From: Acinetobacter ursingii DSM 16037 = CIP 107286
GTDB lineage: Bacteria; Pseudomonadota; Gammaproteobacteria; Pseudomonadales; Moraxellaceae
Direction of reading: 5' to 3'
DNA: 64,000 bases
Assembly (NCBI RefSeq): GCF_000368825.1
Contig: NZ_KB849717.1
Span: 62,001 to 126,000 of the forward strand
Shown here: positions 1 to 10,113 of the stretch, piece by piece
How positions within the stretch are numbered: position 1 is the stretch's first letter
Layout of the letters: each line of letters opens with the position of its first letter
Program-made: the position numbers and the translations under genes
The notes under the pieces: generated by a model
Database searches by the model: none
Seen by the model: the letters and a program-made list of their open reading frames with translations, nothing else
What the model was told of the DNA's origin: nothing

Positions 1-1797
1 ATCCAGTTCAAAAGCAAACCCCGGTTTAGATTGACGACGCGCCTGTATATGTAATAATTCCGCAGCTACATCGTGAATTTGCTCTAAAGCTTTACGTTTT
101 GCTTTGCTCCATGTATCTGTTCCCAGTTTATGTAATGGCGCAAGATCAGGATCACCACCACTGTAGCGACTAATCAAATGCAAATTGGTGACGGGAACAT
201 AAACTTTAGCTCCCTCAGCATAATCAAGCTGCAAAAACTCATGATCCTGTCCATCGATTGCCAGTGTGATCAGTCCTGCATATCGTCCGACTCCATGATC
301 GATATGCACCACAGGCGCGCCAATGCTGAGTTCGGTGAGGCTACGGATCAGAAATTCTTCTGAAACTTCTTGTTGACGTTTACGACGGCGTTGTACAACA
401 CGATGCTCATAAAGCTGGTTTTCTGAAATCACTGAAAGCTGATCTCGAATCACCAAGCCTCGATCTAAGGGCGCGTTGGTAATCGCAATCACATATTGCT
501 GTTTAAGAAAATCGCTAAACCCCTCGACATTTGGAATTTCACCCAGACTCGATCGCAATGAATCTTTTAAACTTTCACGACGACCTGCACTTTCAGCGAC
601 CAAAAGCACGGGATGATTTGACTCATCAATATACTGTTTGACACTTTCAAAAGGATGCTCTTTTTTGGCGTCGACAGGTAGTTTCGGTGGAGCTAAGGTA
701 TCAAGATTGATTGCGCCTGCACGTAGTTCTGTTGCTTCTGCACTGGCTAAAATTCGGGGGAATTGATTAAGACGTTCAAGCACCAGATTTGGCATGAGAA
801 ATAATTCTTCTGGAGCTAAAAGTGGCTGATCAATATTATGTCTACGACTTTCATAACGCTGTAGAACATCTTTCCAAAATTGAGATAAACATTCATCCAG
901 ATCCGTATTTGTAATGACAACGCAATTCTTTGGTAAGTAAGATGTAAATGCACTTTGCGTTTGCATTATTTCCTTTTCAAAAAATAAGGGGAAATAAAAC
1001 TCAACACCCGGTGATGAAATTCCATCTAATACATCTTGATAGATCGGATTTTTCTTAGGATTTGCCGTTGGAAAACTTTCAGCGTAACGGTCACGAAAGA
1101 CTGAACGTCCTTCTTTTAATGGAAATTCTTTTGCGGGTAATACTGTAAATTGATCCAGACTCTCAGTCGTTCGTTGGGTTTCTGGATCAAAAAATTTGAG
1201 TGTATCAATTTCATCATCGAATAAGTCAACACGAATCGGTTGTTCTTGTCCAGAAGCGAAAATATCCATGATGCTGCCACGAACGGCAAACTCACCATGA
1301 TCATAAACCGTATCGACCAGATGGTAACCCGCCTGAATCAGTCTTAATTTTTCTTTTTCCAGATCAAACTTTTGTCCCCCACGAATATCAAAATGTTCTC
1401 CCAATATCCATGAAACAGGCGCAACTCGTTGAGCCAGTGTCGCAGCAGAGATCAGCAAGACCCCTTTTTGCGGCATATTGGATAGAATCGCAAGGCGTTC
1501 TGAAACAATGTCCTGATGAGGCGAAAGACGATCATAAGGCAAAATTTCCCAGTCAGGAAAAATTGTGGGTTTAACCCCATAAAATTCAAGCTCACTTTCA
1601 AGTTGAGCCAAGTGCTGATTATTTCTTGCTACAATGACCAATAGAGATGCACATTGATCGGCCATTTCTTTAAATAGTAATGCGCCAGATGAACCTAATA
1701 TTGATCCGATCCAGCGTTTTTCGCCTGCTTTTAATTGCTGTAATTTGAGCTGAGAGATTTCTTGTTGGAACATTGAATGTGTTTGGATAAAAGACAT
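1..1797 (-). CDS. mfd: Transcription-repair coupling factor Mfd (partial, N-terminal 599 codons)
   Basis: Mfd removes RNA polymerase stalled at lesions in the transcribed strand and recruits UvrA for excision repair. The frame stays open from an ATG at 1797 to the left edge, giving 599 of the roughly 1150 residues usual for the family. The N-terminal UvrB-like module contains ILPYDRLSPHQD near residue 85, and the RNA-polymerase-interaction domain contains HIDHGVGRYAGL near residue 495, both typical of Mfd. The SF2 translocase domains lie beyond the window. It is the last gene of a minus-strand run that starts at the phosphatase at 5993. Identification is confident; only the C-terminal half is unseen. 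Confidence 0.95.
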   Translation of the reverse strand, partial: MSFIQTHSMFQQEISQLKLQQLKAGEKRWIGSILGSSGALLFKEMADQCASLLVIVARNNQHLAQLESELEFYGVKPTIFPDWEILPYDRLSPHQDIVSERLAILSNMPQKGVLLISAATLAQRVAPVSWILGEHFDIRGGQKFDLEKEKLRLIQAGYHLVDTVYDHGEFAVRGSIMDIFASGQEQPIRVDLFDDEIDTLKFFDPETQRTTESLDQFTVLPAKEFPLKEGRSVFRDRYAESFPTANPKKNPIYQDVLDGISSPGVEFYFPLFFEKEIMQTQSAFTSYLPKNCVVITNTDLDECLSQFWKDVLQRYESRRHNIDQPLLAPEELFLMPNLVLERLNQFPRILASAEATELRAGAINLDTLAPPKLPVDAKKEHPFESVKQYIDESNHPVLLVAESAGRRESLKDSLRSSLGEIPNVEGFSDFLKQQYVIAITNAPLDRGLVIRDQLSVISENQLYEHRVVQRRRKRQQEVSEEFLIRSLTELSIGAPVVHIDHGVGRYAGLITLAIDGQDHEFLQLDYAEGAKVYVPVTNLHLISRYSGGDPDLAPLHKLGTDTWSKAKRKALEQIHDVAAELLHIQARRQSKPGFAFELD

Positions 1798-1869
1798 AGC
1801 ATCTATATTAACATGATGAGCCAAGACCAAACTTGATTTATGTTGTTGTTTGCGCAAGCTTTGAAGGAA

Positions 1870-2223
1870 TTATTTGTCTCGTTTAAACTCACGGTAATAT
1901 TGATTGAGCTTTTCGATCAGGCTTTTGAATTGTTGTAAATTCTCGTGATTATTTCCCAAACGCTGGACATAACGTCCTGTTGCCATTTCCAGATCAATTT
2001 TTTCATTAATCAGCATCGATCTTAAATAAAGCTGTTCCAAATCATTAAAACTGGATAATTTTCGATTTGAAAAATATTCCAGTCGTTCCGATAAATCATT
2101 TATGACAATTCCATCCACTATATAACCTTGCTGTGAATCGAACTGAATTTGATGCTGTTGCATATATTGCTGTTCAGCCGATGGCTTGCCAGATTTAAAT
2201 AGATTTGAGAGCTTGTTTAACAT
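1870..2223 (-). CDS. Hypothetical protein, 117 aa
   Basis: A small, polar, glutamine- and leucine-rich protein with no signal peptide or membrane segment. The second half (about residues 45-115) reads as amphipathic helices and could form a coiled coil. I do not recognise a family. It sits 25 bp after the upstream hydrolase and 72 bp before mfd on the same strand, so it is probably co-transcribed with them. Codon use resembles its neighbours, which supports a real gene. Function is unknown. Confidence 0.65.
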   Translation of the reverse strand: MLNKLSNLFKSGKPSAEQQYMQQHQIQFDSQQGYIVDGIVINDLSERLEYFSNRKLSSFNDLEQLYLRSMLINEKIDLEMATGRYVQRLGNNHENLQQFKSLIEKLNQYYREFKRDK

Positions 2224-2248
2224 TGCTAGTCATCACGAATACAGTTCA

Positions 2249-3274
2249 TCAATAGTAATAATGCTTGGGTCGTGCATGTAAAAATGCAGGAATCAGCCCC
2301 GTTAAAGCAGCACGAATATCAGCGCGTTCATTAATCAACTGATGCGAACCTTCTTCAAGCATTAGCAAGGTTTGTAAGCGAAATTTACGTCGAATAAACT
2401 CGATGTTATATCGCCAGTCCACCGTTTGATCCAATGCGCCTTGCGCCAACCAGACAGGAATACGACATGGCGGACGTTGCTCCATTTCCAGCATCCATTT
2501 GGACATAGCTAAAATCCAATCCATACCCATCATACGCGGTTGAAGTGGATCTTTAAGCCGAATAAAACGCAGGAATTCTGGATTATGATTATTACGTCTG
2601 AAATGACGCGGAACTTGACGTTTAATCCGTTTAATAATGCCCAAACCCACTGAATTGTGCCACCACGCGGTTTTTGCAGGTCGAATCAATGGTGATAATA
2701 ATAATACTCGATCGACAATCGGATCTTGACGTTTTTCTGCATATTCAAGTAAATGATGCATCCAGATCGCGCCACCCGTACTCTGCCCAATACCCAACCA
2801 CGGTTTTGGAAGTTGATTGGCATGTTTAACGTATTGGTGAACTGCTTTTAAGACTTGTTGATAATGATCAAAATTTTGAATATTGGCAGGTGAACCATCG
2901 CTTAGACCGTGACCCGGCAGATCATAAGTCAATACACTAAAGCCCTGTTCCAGAATTTCTCGGATAATCGGTTGATAGATCCCGCTATGTTCCAGATAAC
3001 CATGCAATAAACATACTGTACCTAATGGTTTACGATGTGGCTTAAATACCTGTACATGCAGTTTGAACAATGGCATTTGGATATAGCCTTGCCATTGTTC
3101 ACAATCAAGCGAATCAAGACCATAGAGTTTACGATAAGCTAAAAGATCTTTTGATGGCTCAAAGGCATGATTTAGATTTAAAGGTTCAAGTACATGCGGA
3201 GTTAAATCACGACTCGGAACAGGCAAATCCAGTTGCTGAAGCACAGTTGGATTTAAAAAAGGAATTTCTGGCAT
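2249..3274 (-). CDS. Alpha/beta hydrolase, monoacylglycerol lipase / lysophospholipase type
   Basis: Predicted cytoplasmic serine hydrolase of the serine aminopeptidase S33 (Hydrolase_4) group, which includes monoacylglycerol lipases and PldB-like lysophospholipases. The 341-residue protein has the oxyanion-hole segment LLHGYLEHSG, the nucleophile elbow GQSTG near residue 170, an aspartate in AQGALDQT and a C-terminal histidine in EEGSHQLINE, completing a Ser-Asp-His triad. Its ATG directly follows the TAA of the YdcF-like gene (TAAATG), with a GGAGGT ribosome site inside the upstream gene, so the two are translationally coupled. The true substrate cannot be told from sequence. Confidence 0.85.
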   Translation of the reverse strand: MPEIPFLNPTVLQQLDLPVPSRDLTPHVLEPLNLNHAFEPSKDLLAYRKLYGLDSLDCEQWQGYIQMPLFKLHVQVFKPHRKPLGTVCLLHGYLEHSGIYQPIIREILEQGFSVLTYDLPGHGLSDGSPANIQNFDHYQQVLKAVHQYVKHANQLPKPWLGIGQSTGGAIWMHHLLEYAEKRQDPIVDRVLLLSPLIRPAKTAWWHNSVGLGIIKRIKRQVPRHFRRNNHNPEFLRFIRLKDPLQPRMMGMDWILAMSKWMLEMEQRPPCRIPVWLAQGALDQTVDWRYNIEFIRRKFRLQTLLMLEEGSHQLINERADIRAALTGLIPAFLHARPKHYYY

Positions 3275-4417
3275 TTAAGGTACCTCCCGACATCCGCTAG
3301 AGCCAAAAAGTACATCACGTATAGTCGCCAATAGCTCATAATTGGCTCGACGACTATGATCATAATTTTGTTGATTTGGTTGCCATTTTGTCAATTGTGT
3401 CGGCATAGGTGCTTCAACAGGAATAGTTTCAATTCCATTTAAAGCAAATAAACGTCTTGTTCTTGGCATATGATAAATATCTGTGACCAACATGACTGTT
3501 GGCGCGCCCCCTTTTTTTTGTAGTAATAAAGAACTAAAGCGTGTGTTTTCACAGGTATTCATACTTCTATTTTCAAGGAGTTTTGCATCCACACCCCGTT
3601 GTTTCAGCCATTTTTGCATATAGGGTGCTTCTACACCGCTCAGTACAATAGGTAAATGATTTTGTTGGTGTAATTCCAGCGTTTTTTCCAGTCGTAACCG
3701 TGTATAAGGATTAACAACGATATCTTTTTTGTTTTCATCCAGCGTCAAACCACCGCCTAAAACCACAATGGCATAAGGCTTATTATGATTTGCGGGCTTT
3801 TCATCATTCTGGTTTTGCTGAACGTAAGCAACATCCTGTGAAGTTTGTTGATCAATCGTTTTTTCATGCTCAACTGAAACAGGATGTTTTTTAAGAAATT
3901 CAACATACTGCTGCATTAATGCTTTATTTTCAGAACTATTGAGTTCAATCAATGGATTTGCAGGCTCATCGACGTGTACCTCACTTGTAGCAGCTTCTGG
4001 TTCTGAAACAGAAGCTTTAAGCAATGGCACGGCTGGCTTTTCCTGATCTTCATCTTCCGTTTCTTCTTGTTTTTGCTGTTCTAATATACGGTCTTGTAAA
4101 AGTTTATATCGAGTTTGTAGCAAGCCTAAAGACTCTGGATCTTTTGAGTTTAGCGCTTCTTCAATCAGGCTTAAATAAGCCTGACGTGCAATCCATAGGT
4201 TTGATCCTGGTTCGAGATTATCATGTTCACTTAATGCAGCCTGTTGCTGACTCTTTGCAGCGACTTGATTGACTTCGACAGGCACAAAATAATTTAAAGC
4301 TTTTACAATCAATTTTGAGTAAAAAGGCGTATAAATAAAAACCATTAGACAAGCAAAGAGTACGAATAGTATGGCAACTAAACGTACTAATCGAATCGCC
4401 CAATGCGTTTTAACCAT
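3275..4417 (-). CDS. YdcF/SanA-like (DUF218) membrane-anchored protein
   Basis: Members of the DUF218 family (YdcF, SanA, ElyC) are associated with envelope integrity and murein precursor metabolism. There is one N-terminal membrane helix (about residues 10-32). The DUF218 domain, from about residue 210 on, shows AIVVLGGGLTLDEN, the SGVEAPYM strand, ENRSMNTCENT and VTDIYHMPRTRRLF. Between anchor and domain lies a charged, low-complexity insert (about residues 95-205, rich in E, Q, K), making the protein 380 aa instead of the usual 200-260. It lies 2 bp after murB, so a role in cell-wall synthesis is a reasonable inference. Confidence 0.8.
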   Translation of the reverse strand: MVKTHWAIRLVRLVAILFVLFACLMVFIYTPFYSKLIVKALNYFVPVEVNQVAAKSQQQAALSEHDNLEPGSNLWIARQAYLSLIEEALNSKDPESLGLLQTRYKLLQDRILEQQKQEETEDEDQEKPAVPLLKASVSEPEAATSEVHVDEPANPLIELNSSENKALMQQYVEFLKKHPVSVEHEKTIDQQTSQDVAYVQQNQNDEKPANHNKPYAIVVLGGGLTLDENKKDIVVNPYTRLRLEKTLELHQQNHLPIVLSGVEAPYMQKWLKQRGVDAKLLENRSMNTCENTRFSSLLLQKKGGAPTVMLVTDIYHMPRTRRLFALNGIETIPVEAPMPTQLTKWQPNQQNYDHSRRANYELLATIRDVLFGSSGCREVP

Positions 4418-4419
4418 AA

Positions 4420-5472
4420 CTACACTTCCGAATGGGATCGAATTAATCCATTTGAATCAAATAACACTGGTTCTGGTTCAAGCTGGATATTAAAACGCTG
4501 TTTTACATCATATTGAACGGACTGATAAGTGTGCCTAACATCACTTAAAGATGCATTGGCATAATTCACTAAAACCAATGCCTGCTTTTCAAACATCCCA
4601 ACAGAACCCAATTTTTTACCTTTCCAGCCTGCTTGATCAATCAGCCAGCCTGCCGCAATTTTAACGCAGCCTTGGGCTTGAGGATAATGTGGAATTTGCG
4701 GAAATTTTGTAAGTAACTGGTCAAAATCTGCTTGATCAATCACAGGATTTTTAAAGAAACTGCCGACATTCGGATATTGCTTTGGATTGGGCAATTTACT
4801 CTGACGAATCTGAATTACCTGTTTCTGTAAATTTTCAGGGCTGACATCACTTCCCACTGCGGCTTTTAAATCACCATAATTCAATTTAAGTTGAGGTTGT
4901 TTCAATAAACGAAAAGTGACATGAGTGATAATGTAACGGTTTGGGTCACGTTTAAAAATACTATCCCGATAAGCAAATTGGCAATCTTCAGCGAAAATAT
5001 CTTGTGTCGTTTTCTCAAATCGGTCATAGACTTGTACAGACTCGATAAACTCACCGACCTCGACCCCATAAGCACCAATATTTTGTACAGGTGAAGCCCC
5101 AACCAGACCTGGAATGAGTGCCAGATTTTGTAGTCCATACCAGCCGTTCTCTGTGGTCATCAAGACAAAATCGTGCCAAATCTGCCCTCCACCAACTTTC
5201 ACTTTTACATGGTCAGGATGATCTTCAATCAGCTCGATACCCTGAATATTGATATGCAATACCAATGCATGAATATGCTCTGGCAATAACAAATTGCTCC
5301 CACCAGACAGAATGAGAACATTCAACTGCTGCTGTTCGGCATAGTTTAACGCCGAGATTAAGCTTTGAATTGAATCAATCTTTACATAATGTGAAGCGAT
5401 TGAGTGCAAATTTAAAGTATTAAAAGGTTGAAGCTGTACATCGTGTTGAATTTGGATCACAGGTAAACTCAT
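4420..5472 (-). CDS. murB: UDP-N-acetylenolpyruvoylglucosamine reductase MurB
   Basis: MurB reduces UDP-GlcNAc-enolpyruvate to UDP-MurNAc with NADPH and FAD, the second committed step of peptidoglycan precursor synthesis in the cytoplasm. At 350 aa it is the E. coli-like type I form. The FAD-binding segment [10 protein letters not shown] is at residues 56-65, the proton-donor serine is in NVGSFFKNP (S238), and the C-terminal glutamate is in EPEPVLFD (about E334). The gene follows the tyrosine phosphatase by 2 bp and precedes the ydcF-like gene by 2 bp, so all are probably one transcript. Essential in most bacteria. Confidence 0.96.
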   Translation of the reverse strand: MSLPVIQIQHDVQLQPFNTLNLHSIASHYVKIDSIQSLISALNYAEQQQLNVLILSGGSNLLLPEHIHALVLHINIQGIELIEDHPDHVKVKVGGGQIWHDFVLMTTENGWYGLQNLALIPGLVGASPVQNIGAYGVEVGEFIESVQVYDRFEKTTQDIFAEDCQFAYRDSIFKRDPNRYIITHVTFRLLKQPQLKLNYGDLKAAVGSDVSPENLQKQVIQIRQSKLPNPKQYPNVGSFFKNPVIDQADFDQLLTKFPQIPHYPQAQGCVKIAAGWLIDQAGWKGKKLGSVGMFEKQALVLVNYANASLSDVRHTYQSVQYDVKQRFNIQLEPEPVLFDSNGLIRSHSEV

Positions 5473-5474
5473 TT

Positions 5475-5993
5475 TTATTGATTGCTAGTCATGATTTGCT
5501 GTTTAAAGATTTGCACCCAAGCTTGTGCACTAGATTCACATTGATCGAGCACTCGCTCAAAACCATCAGCTCCACCATAATAAGGATCAGGCAATGCCTG
5601 ACCTAAGTAAACTGGATCATGTTCACTCATTAAAGCAACTGTTGCCAGCAATTGATGTGGCTTATATTGTTTTAATGCTTTTTGTTTAAACAGTTGAATA
5701 TCATCGAAGTTCTCATGATCCATTGCTAGAATAAGATCAAATTCGAAAAAATCTTGAACCCTGAGCTGACGAGCACGTAAAGAAGACAAATCATAACCCC
5801 GTTTTAATGCGTGTTGCTGACTTCGGGAATCAGGTGCTTTGTTGGGATGATAATTGCTCGTACCTGCCGAATCCACCACGACATTCAGTTGATATGTATC
5901 ACAAAAGTGTCTTAAAACAATCTCTGCCGTGGGAGAACGACAAATATTTCCCAAACAGACACAAAGCACCTTAAAAGGTGGGTGTGATGACAT
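5475..5993 (-). CDS. Low-molecular-weight protein-tyrosine phosphatase
   Basis: Cytoplasmic phosphotyrosine phosphatase of the arsenate-reductase-like LMW-PTP family. Such enzymes often act on BY-kinases that control capsule or exopolysaccharide export. The P-loop CLGNICR is at residues 13-19 followed by SPTAE, and the general acid is D136 in LPDPYYGG. At 172 aa it is slightly longer than the usual 145-160. No wzc-type kinase is adjacent; instead it starts the run leading to murB and mfd, a housekeeping context rather than a capsule locus. The exact substrate is unknown. Confidence 0.9.
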   Translation of the reverse strand: MSSHPPFKVLCVCLGNICRSPTAEIVLRHFCDTYQLNVVVDSAGTSNYHPNKAPDSRSQQHALKRGYDLSSLRARQLRVQDFFEFDLILAMDHENFDDIQLFKQKALKQYKPHQLLATVALMSEHDPVYLGQALPDPYYGGADGFERVLDQCESSAQAWVQIFKQQIMTSNQ

Positions 5994-6111
5994 ATAAACC
6001 TCGAAAGTGCTTTATTTTCAGGTGTCTTATGTTAATTTATTTAAAAGCAGAATCCTATAGAAGAAATGAACAGAAATGTTCGATTTATGATGAAAAATAA
6101 GGAAATACCTC

Positions 6112-7272
6112 ATGAGCCAATTTCAATTTCAGACAGCAGCTCGCATTATTTCAGGTCTTGGCTCAATACAGGAACTTAAACAGATTATTCTCGAGAATCA
6201 CTATCGAAAACTTCTTATCATTACCGATGCAGGAATGGTACAACACCAGCTGCATTTGCCTATTATCGAGATTTTAGAACGCCTAAATATTACTTATTCA
6301 ATTTATTCAAATATTCAGGCTGACCCGCCCGAACATATCGTGCTCGATGCCGCTGAGTTTGCAAAAAAAGAAAAAGTCGATGCGATCTTGGGTTTTGGTG
6401 GTGGTAGTTCGATGGATGTTGCTAAAATCATTACCCTATTGGCACACCCTGAACAAAAACAGACTATCGCGGAGATGTATGGCGTGAATAACGCCAAAGG
6501 CCCCAAACTGCCCTTAATTCTAGTGCCTACCACTGCTGGAACTGGCTCCGAAGTTACCCCAATTTCTATCGTCACTACAGGTGAAACCACTAAAACAGGT
6601 ATTGTCTCCCCTCATTTATATGCTGATATTGCCATATTGGATGCAAATTTCACTCAAGGCTTACCTGCACATATTACTGCTGCGACAGGCATAGATGCGA
6701 TGGTGCATGCCATAGAAGCCTATACCTCCAAAATCAAGAAAAATTTCTACGCGGATATGTTGGCAAAAAATGCATTACGCTTACTCAATGATAATCTGCC
6801 TAAAGTCTTCAAAGATGGTACAGATCTTGAGGCACGACAAAATATGTTATTGGGATCAATGCTCGCGGGACAAGCTTTTGCCAATGCACCAGTGGGTGCA
6901 GTTCATGCCTTAGCCTATCCATTAGGTGGGCATTTTCATCTTTCACACGGGCATACCAATGCATTGGTTCTAGTCGAAGTTCTCAAATTCAATGCACCAT
7001 ATGCCAAGCATCTCTATGCAGAACTGATGCAATGGCTGGATCCACGTAGTAATGGAAGCTCCGATGGTTTATGTGATCTTTTTATTGATCATATGCAAAA
7101 TCACTTAGATCAAAGTGGACTGGTTTTAAAGCTACAAGATTTGAATCTACCGCAACAAAGTCTTGAGACGCTTGCCAAAGATGCGATGCTACAAACTCGC
7201 CTTTTACAAAATAATCCACGCGAAATGACTGAGCAGGCTGCGCTTGAAATCTATGAGGCGATTTACGCATGA
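6112..7272 (+). CDS. Iron-containing alcohol dehydrogenase
   Basis: NAD(P)-dependent group III alcohol dehydrogenase. The N-terminal Rossmann-like domain has the GGGSSMDVAK dinucleotide motif near residue 97. The C-terminal metal domain has an aspartate and histidine in TGIDAMVHAIEAYTS and further histidines in HALAYPLGGHFHLSHGH. At 386 aa it has family length. Start is the ATG at 6112 after a GGAAATACC stretch. Its last codons overlap the following thioesterase by 4 bp, indicating a two-gene operon. The substrate (short-chain alcohol, diol or similar) cannot be assigned. Divergent from the phosphatase-murB run. Confidence 0.88.
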   Translation: MSQFQFQTAARIISGLGSIQELKQIILENHYRKLLIITDAGMVQHQLHLPIIEILERLNITYSIYSNIQADPPEHIVLDAAEFAKKEKVDAILGFGGGSSMDVAKIITLLAHPEQKQTIAEMYGVNNAKGPKLPLILVPTTAGTGSEVTPISIVTTGETTKTGIVSPHLYADIAILDANFTQGLPAHITAATGIDAMVHAIEAYTSKIKKNFYADMLAKNALRLLNDNLPKVFKDGTDLEARQNMLLGSMLAGQAFANAPVGAVHALAYPLGGHFHLSHGHTNALVLVEVLKFNAPYAKHLYAELMQWLDPRSNGSSDGLCDLFIDHMQNHLDQSGLVLKLQDLNLPQQSLETLAKDAMLQTRLLQNNPREMTEQAALEIYEAIYA

Positions 7273-7730
7273 ACAAAGAATCGATAAAACCTGTAATAAA
7301 AACACGGGATCAATTTCATTTCTTTTTAAATATCCAGACACGCTGGGCAGATAATGATATTTATGGTCATGTCAACAATGTCACTTATTATAGTTACTTT
7401 GACACTGCTGCGAACTCATTACTGATTCAACACGCGGGTTTTGATATCCGACAATCTCCCATCATTGGTCTCGTGGTTGATTCTGCATGCAGTTTTTTTC
7501 AGGAACTGTCTTTTCCAGATATGATTGAAGTTGGCGTAGCCATTGCGAAAATTGGAAACTCATCTTTAAGATATGAATTAGCCATTTTTAAACAACATCA
7601 TATTGAACCGTCTGCTCAAGGTCATTTTGTCCATGTTTTTGTGGATCGTGAAAAGCGTAAAAGTACAGCGATTCCGGACACAATCAGAATGGCACTTAAA
7701 CCTTATGTATTAAACACCGAATCAGATTAA
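7269..7730 (+). CDS. Acyl-CoA thioesterase, hot-dog fold (YbgC/FadM-like)
   Basis: A 153-residue single hot-dog-domain protein of the 4-hydroxybenzoyl-CoA thioesterase type. The signature region TRWADNDIYGHVNNVTYYSY near residue 20 carries the catalytic aspartate and the HVNN segment typical of FadM/YbgC relatives. It probably hydrolyses acyl-CoA thioesters in the cytoplasm. The ATG overlaps the end of the alcohol dehydrogenase gene (ATGA type), so the pair is translationally coupled and may act on the same carbon compound. It converges on dnaX. Confidence 0.85.
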   Translation: MNKESIKPVIKTRDQFHFFLNIQTRWADNDIYGHVNNVTYYSYFDTAANSLLIQHAGFDIRQSPIIGLVVDSACSFFQELSFPDMIEVGVAIAKIGNSSLRYELAIFKQHHIEPSAQGHFVHVFVDREKRKSTAIPDTIRMALKPYVLNTESD

Positions 7731-7754
7731 ATACGTTTTAAAAAACTAGCTTTA

Positions 7755-10010
7755 TCATGGTTTTAACTGGATATTTTGTAACTCACCTTGAAATGTTTCC
7801 AATAAACTTTTGACCACAGGATCTTTTTTCAACAAATGTTCGGCTCGTTGAAAGGCTTTTTGTTTACGTTCCGCTTGTTTTACAAATGGCGTGATACCTG
7901 AAACTTCAGCATATTGCACTGAAAACTGGGTATTTGGCCACAAGGTTTTAATTTCAGTTTCCAGTGCATGCTGTAATTGCGAAAGCATACCTTCGTATTG
8001 CTGCGGAATGGTAAATGTACATAGTCCGTCTATTTGACCTGACATCAGACCATGCTGTGCCAACTCCTGAACAGCAGGTGAAAGCTGGCTGTTTCTAAAC
8101 CAATATTCCCACTTTTCCAGCGTCCATTCACCATCAAGAACCTCCACAGAAAGTTTAAGAATTTCTTGTGGCATTAAATCTTCATGACGCGACGCAACAG
8201 GTTGATGTTCTTCAAACTGTATAGTTTGGGCAGTGGATTCAAAATTCATTGCGGCGTCAGTAGCTGAAATGCTCGGATTTTGGGCACTTTCATATAGATT
8301 TTCTAGAGGTTTACTGGAGTCTTCAATATTTTCTGAGAGTGAAGATACCAGTCGATCTGATGAAACATTCTCTAATGAAACAATACCATCTTGAGCCAAA
8401 AGCATATCTTGCTTTGCCTCGCCCAGAGGTTCGATAGATTCAACTAAAAAACAATCCTGCGATGGATCAACTATATCTGATTTAGTTAAGAGTTCTTCTA
8501 CAGGAAAAACCTGCATCTCATCGACCGACATCGCTGGTACAGGTTTTTCTGTATCGAATCCAATCAACTCATCTGAATTTGCATCAAAGACCACCACGCT
8601 TTCTTGTGTGTCAGTTGCAGGTGCAGGAGAAGACGCCAACGCTTCATGATCCATGGCAATCAATTGCTCTGGTTCTTCAAAGGCTTGAGATTCTTCCTCA
8701 AAATTTTCAGTATTGATTAGGATTGAACTGGCTGCGGCTTGATCAGGTTTAGAAGATATTTGCTGAATATGCGAAACAGCCGTCAAATCATCTTTGGGCA
8801 AATCATGTGCGGGTAAGTTATCTGCGGAAAAATCATGTGCGAATGTTGATGTGTTTGCTTCAAAGCTAGGCTGTACAATTTCAGATGACATTTCTGAAGG
8901 TTGTTCAAGCACAACTTCATCGATTACTAAAGGACGAAATGCCAACAAACGTAGCACACACATCTCGAAACCTTGTTCTTGAGTCACGGCGAGTTGTAAT
9001 TCTGCTCGACCTTTACAGGCAATCTGATAGTAAAGCTGTAAATCCTGAGCCGACACCATTTTTGACAATGCTAAAATCTTTTGATTGATTTCCTCACTGT
9101 ATTTGAGGCTTAACTCAGGTAAATATTGCAACAAGGCCAGCTCATGTAAGGTGGAGATCAACTGATCTAACACCAAAGAAACATCAAGCGCTTGTTGGCG
9201 GAATTGTAATAATAATTGGCTGACACGCGCCTGTTGATTTTGATGAATCGCAATGATCAGATCATAGATAATGGTACGATCAATCAGCCCCAACATTTCC
9301 TTAACATCTTGATGATGGACTTCACCTTGCCCGTAGGCTATGGCCTGATCAGTTAAAGACAAAGCATCACGCAAAGACCCTTGCGCCGATTCAGCAATTT
9401 GCCAAATCGCATCTTTGTCTGCACTGATCTGTTCTTTGTCTAAAATAGTCGTCAGATGTTCAGTAATTTCATCTACAGCTAAAGGACGCAAGGTGAATTG
9501 TAGGCATCGAGAAATCACCGTAATCGGTAGCTTTTGCGGATCTGTGGTTGCAAATAAAAACTTCACATGTTCAGGCGGCTCTTCCAGAGTTTTGAGCAAG
9601 GCATTAAATGAATGTGTAGACAGCATATGCACTTCATCAATCAAATAAACCTTAAAACGCCCCTGAGTTGGTGCATAAGGCACATTGTCCAAAAGCTCAC
9701 GTGTATCTTCTACTTTGGTCCGGGATGCCGCATCAATCTCGATCAGGTCAATAAAACGACCTTCATTGACAGCGCGACAAGTTGCACAAACTTCACAAGG
9801 TGTAGAAGTAACGCCTGTTTCACAATTTAGACATTTCGCCAAAATACGCGCTATGGTCGTTTTACCCACGCCGCGCGTACCTGTAAACAAGTAGGCATGA
9901 TGCAAACGTCCACGCTCAAGCGCACTGGTGAGTGCGCGCGACACATGGTTTTGCCCGACCAATTCAATAAAATTACGAGGACGGTATTTTCTAGCCAGTA
10001 CTTGATACAT
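7755..10010 (-). CDS. dnaX: DNA polymerase III subunit gamma/tau DnaX
   Basis: Clamp-loader ATPase and organiser of the replicative holoenzyme. The AAA+ domain has Walker A GTRGVGKT (residues 44-51), a zinc module with cysteines near 63, 72, 75 and 78, Walker B DEVHML and the SRC sensor stretch (TVISRCLQF). Residues about 375-630 form a long acidic, low-complexity linker, followed by a C-terminal tau domain from about 630 (WTLEKWEYWFRNSQLSP) that would contact the polymerase alpha subunit. Length 751 aa is within range for tau. I saw no in-frame A AAA AAG slippery site near codon 430, so production of a short gamma form by the E. coli mechanism is not evident. Confidence 0.95.
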   Translation of the reverse strand: MYQVLARKYRPRNFIELVGQNHVSRALTSALERGRLHHAYLFTGTRGVGKTTIARILAKCLNCETGVTSTPCEVCATCRAVNEGRFIDLIEIDAASRTKVEDTRELLDNVPYAPTQGRFKVYLIDEVHMLSTHSFNALLKTLEEPPEHVKFLFATTDPQKLPITVISRCLQFTLRPLAVDEITEHLTTILDKEQISADKDAIWQIAESAQGSLRDALSLTDQAIAYGQGEVHHQDVKEMLGLIDRTIIYDLIIAIHQNQQARVSQLLLQFRQQALDVSLVLDQLISTLHELALLQYLPELSLKYSEEINQKILALSKMVSAQDLQLYYQIACKGRAELQLAVTQEQGFEMCVLRLLAFRPLVIDEVVLEQPSEMSSEIVQPSFEANTSTFAHDFSADNLPAHDLPKDDLTAVSHIQQISSKPDQAAASSILINTENFEEESQAFEEPEQLIAMDHEALASSPAPATDTQESVVVFDANSDELIGFDTEKPVPAMSVDEMQVFPVEELLTKSDIVDPSQDCFLVESIEPLGEAKQDMLLAQDGIVSLENVSSDRLVSSLSENIEDSSKPLENLYESAQNPSISATDAAMNFESTAQTIQFEEHQPVASRHEDLMPQEILKLSVEVLDGEWTLEKWEYWFRNSQLSPAVQELAQHGLMSGQIDGLCTFTIPQQYEGMLSQLQHALETEIKTLWPNTQFSVQYAEVSGITPFVKQAERKQKAFQRAEHLLKKDPVVKSLLETFQGELQNIQLKP

Positions 10011-10113
10011 GAATGCTCCTTAATGTATTTATAAGGATACTGTTTTTTTGCCCGATAGTGAATGAATTCAGCAACAATACATCAACAAGCAAATATTAAA
10101 TAAACAAATTGTT

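Noticed and set aside
7820-7830. AAAAAAG run in dnaX as a programmed frameshift site
   Set aside because: Lies at the very end of the gene and is in the wrong frame for an A AAA AAG slip.
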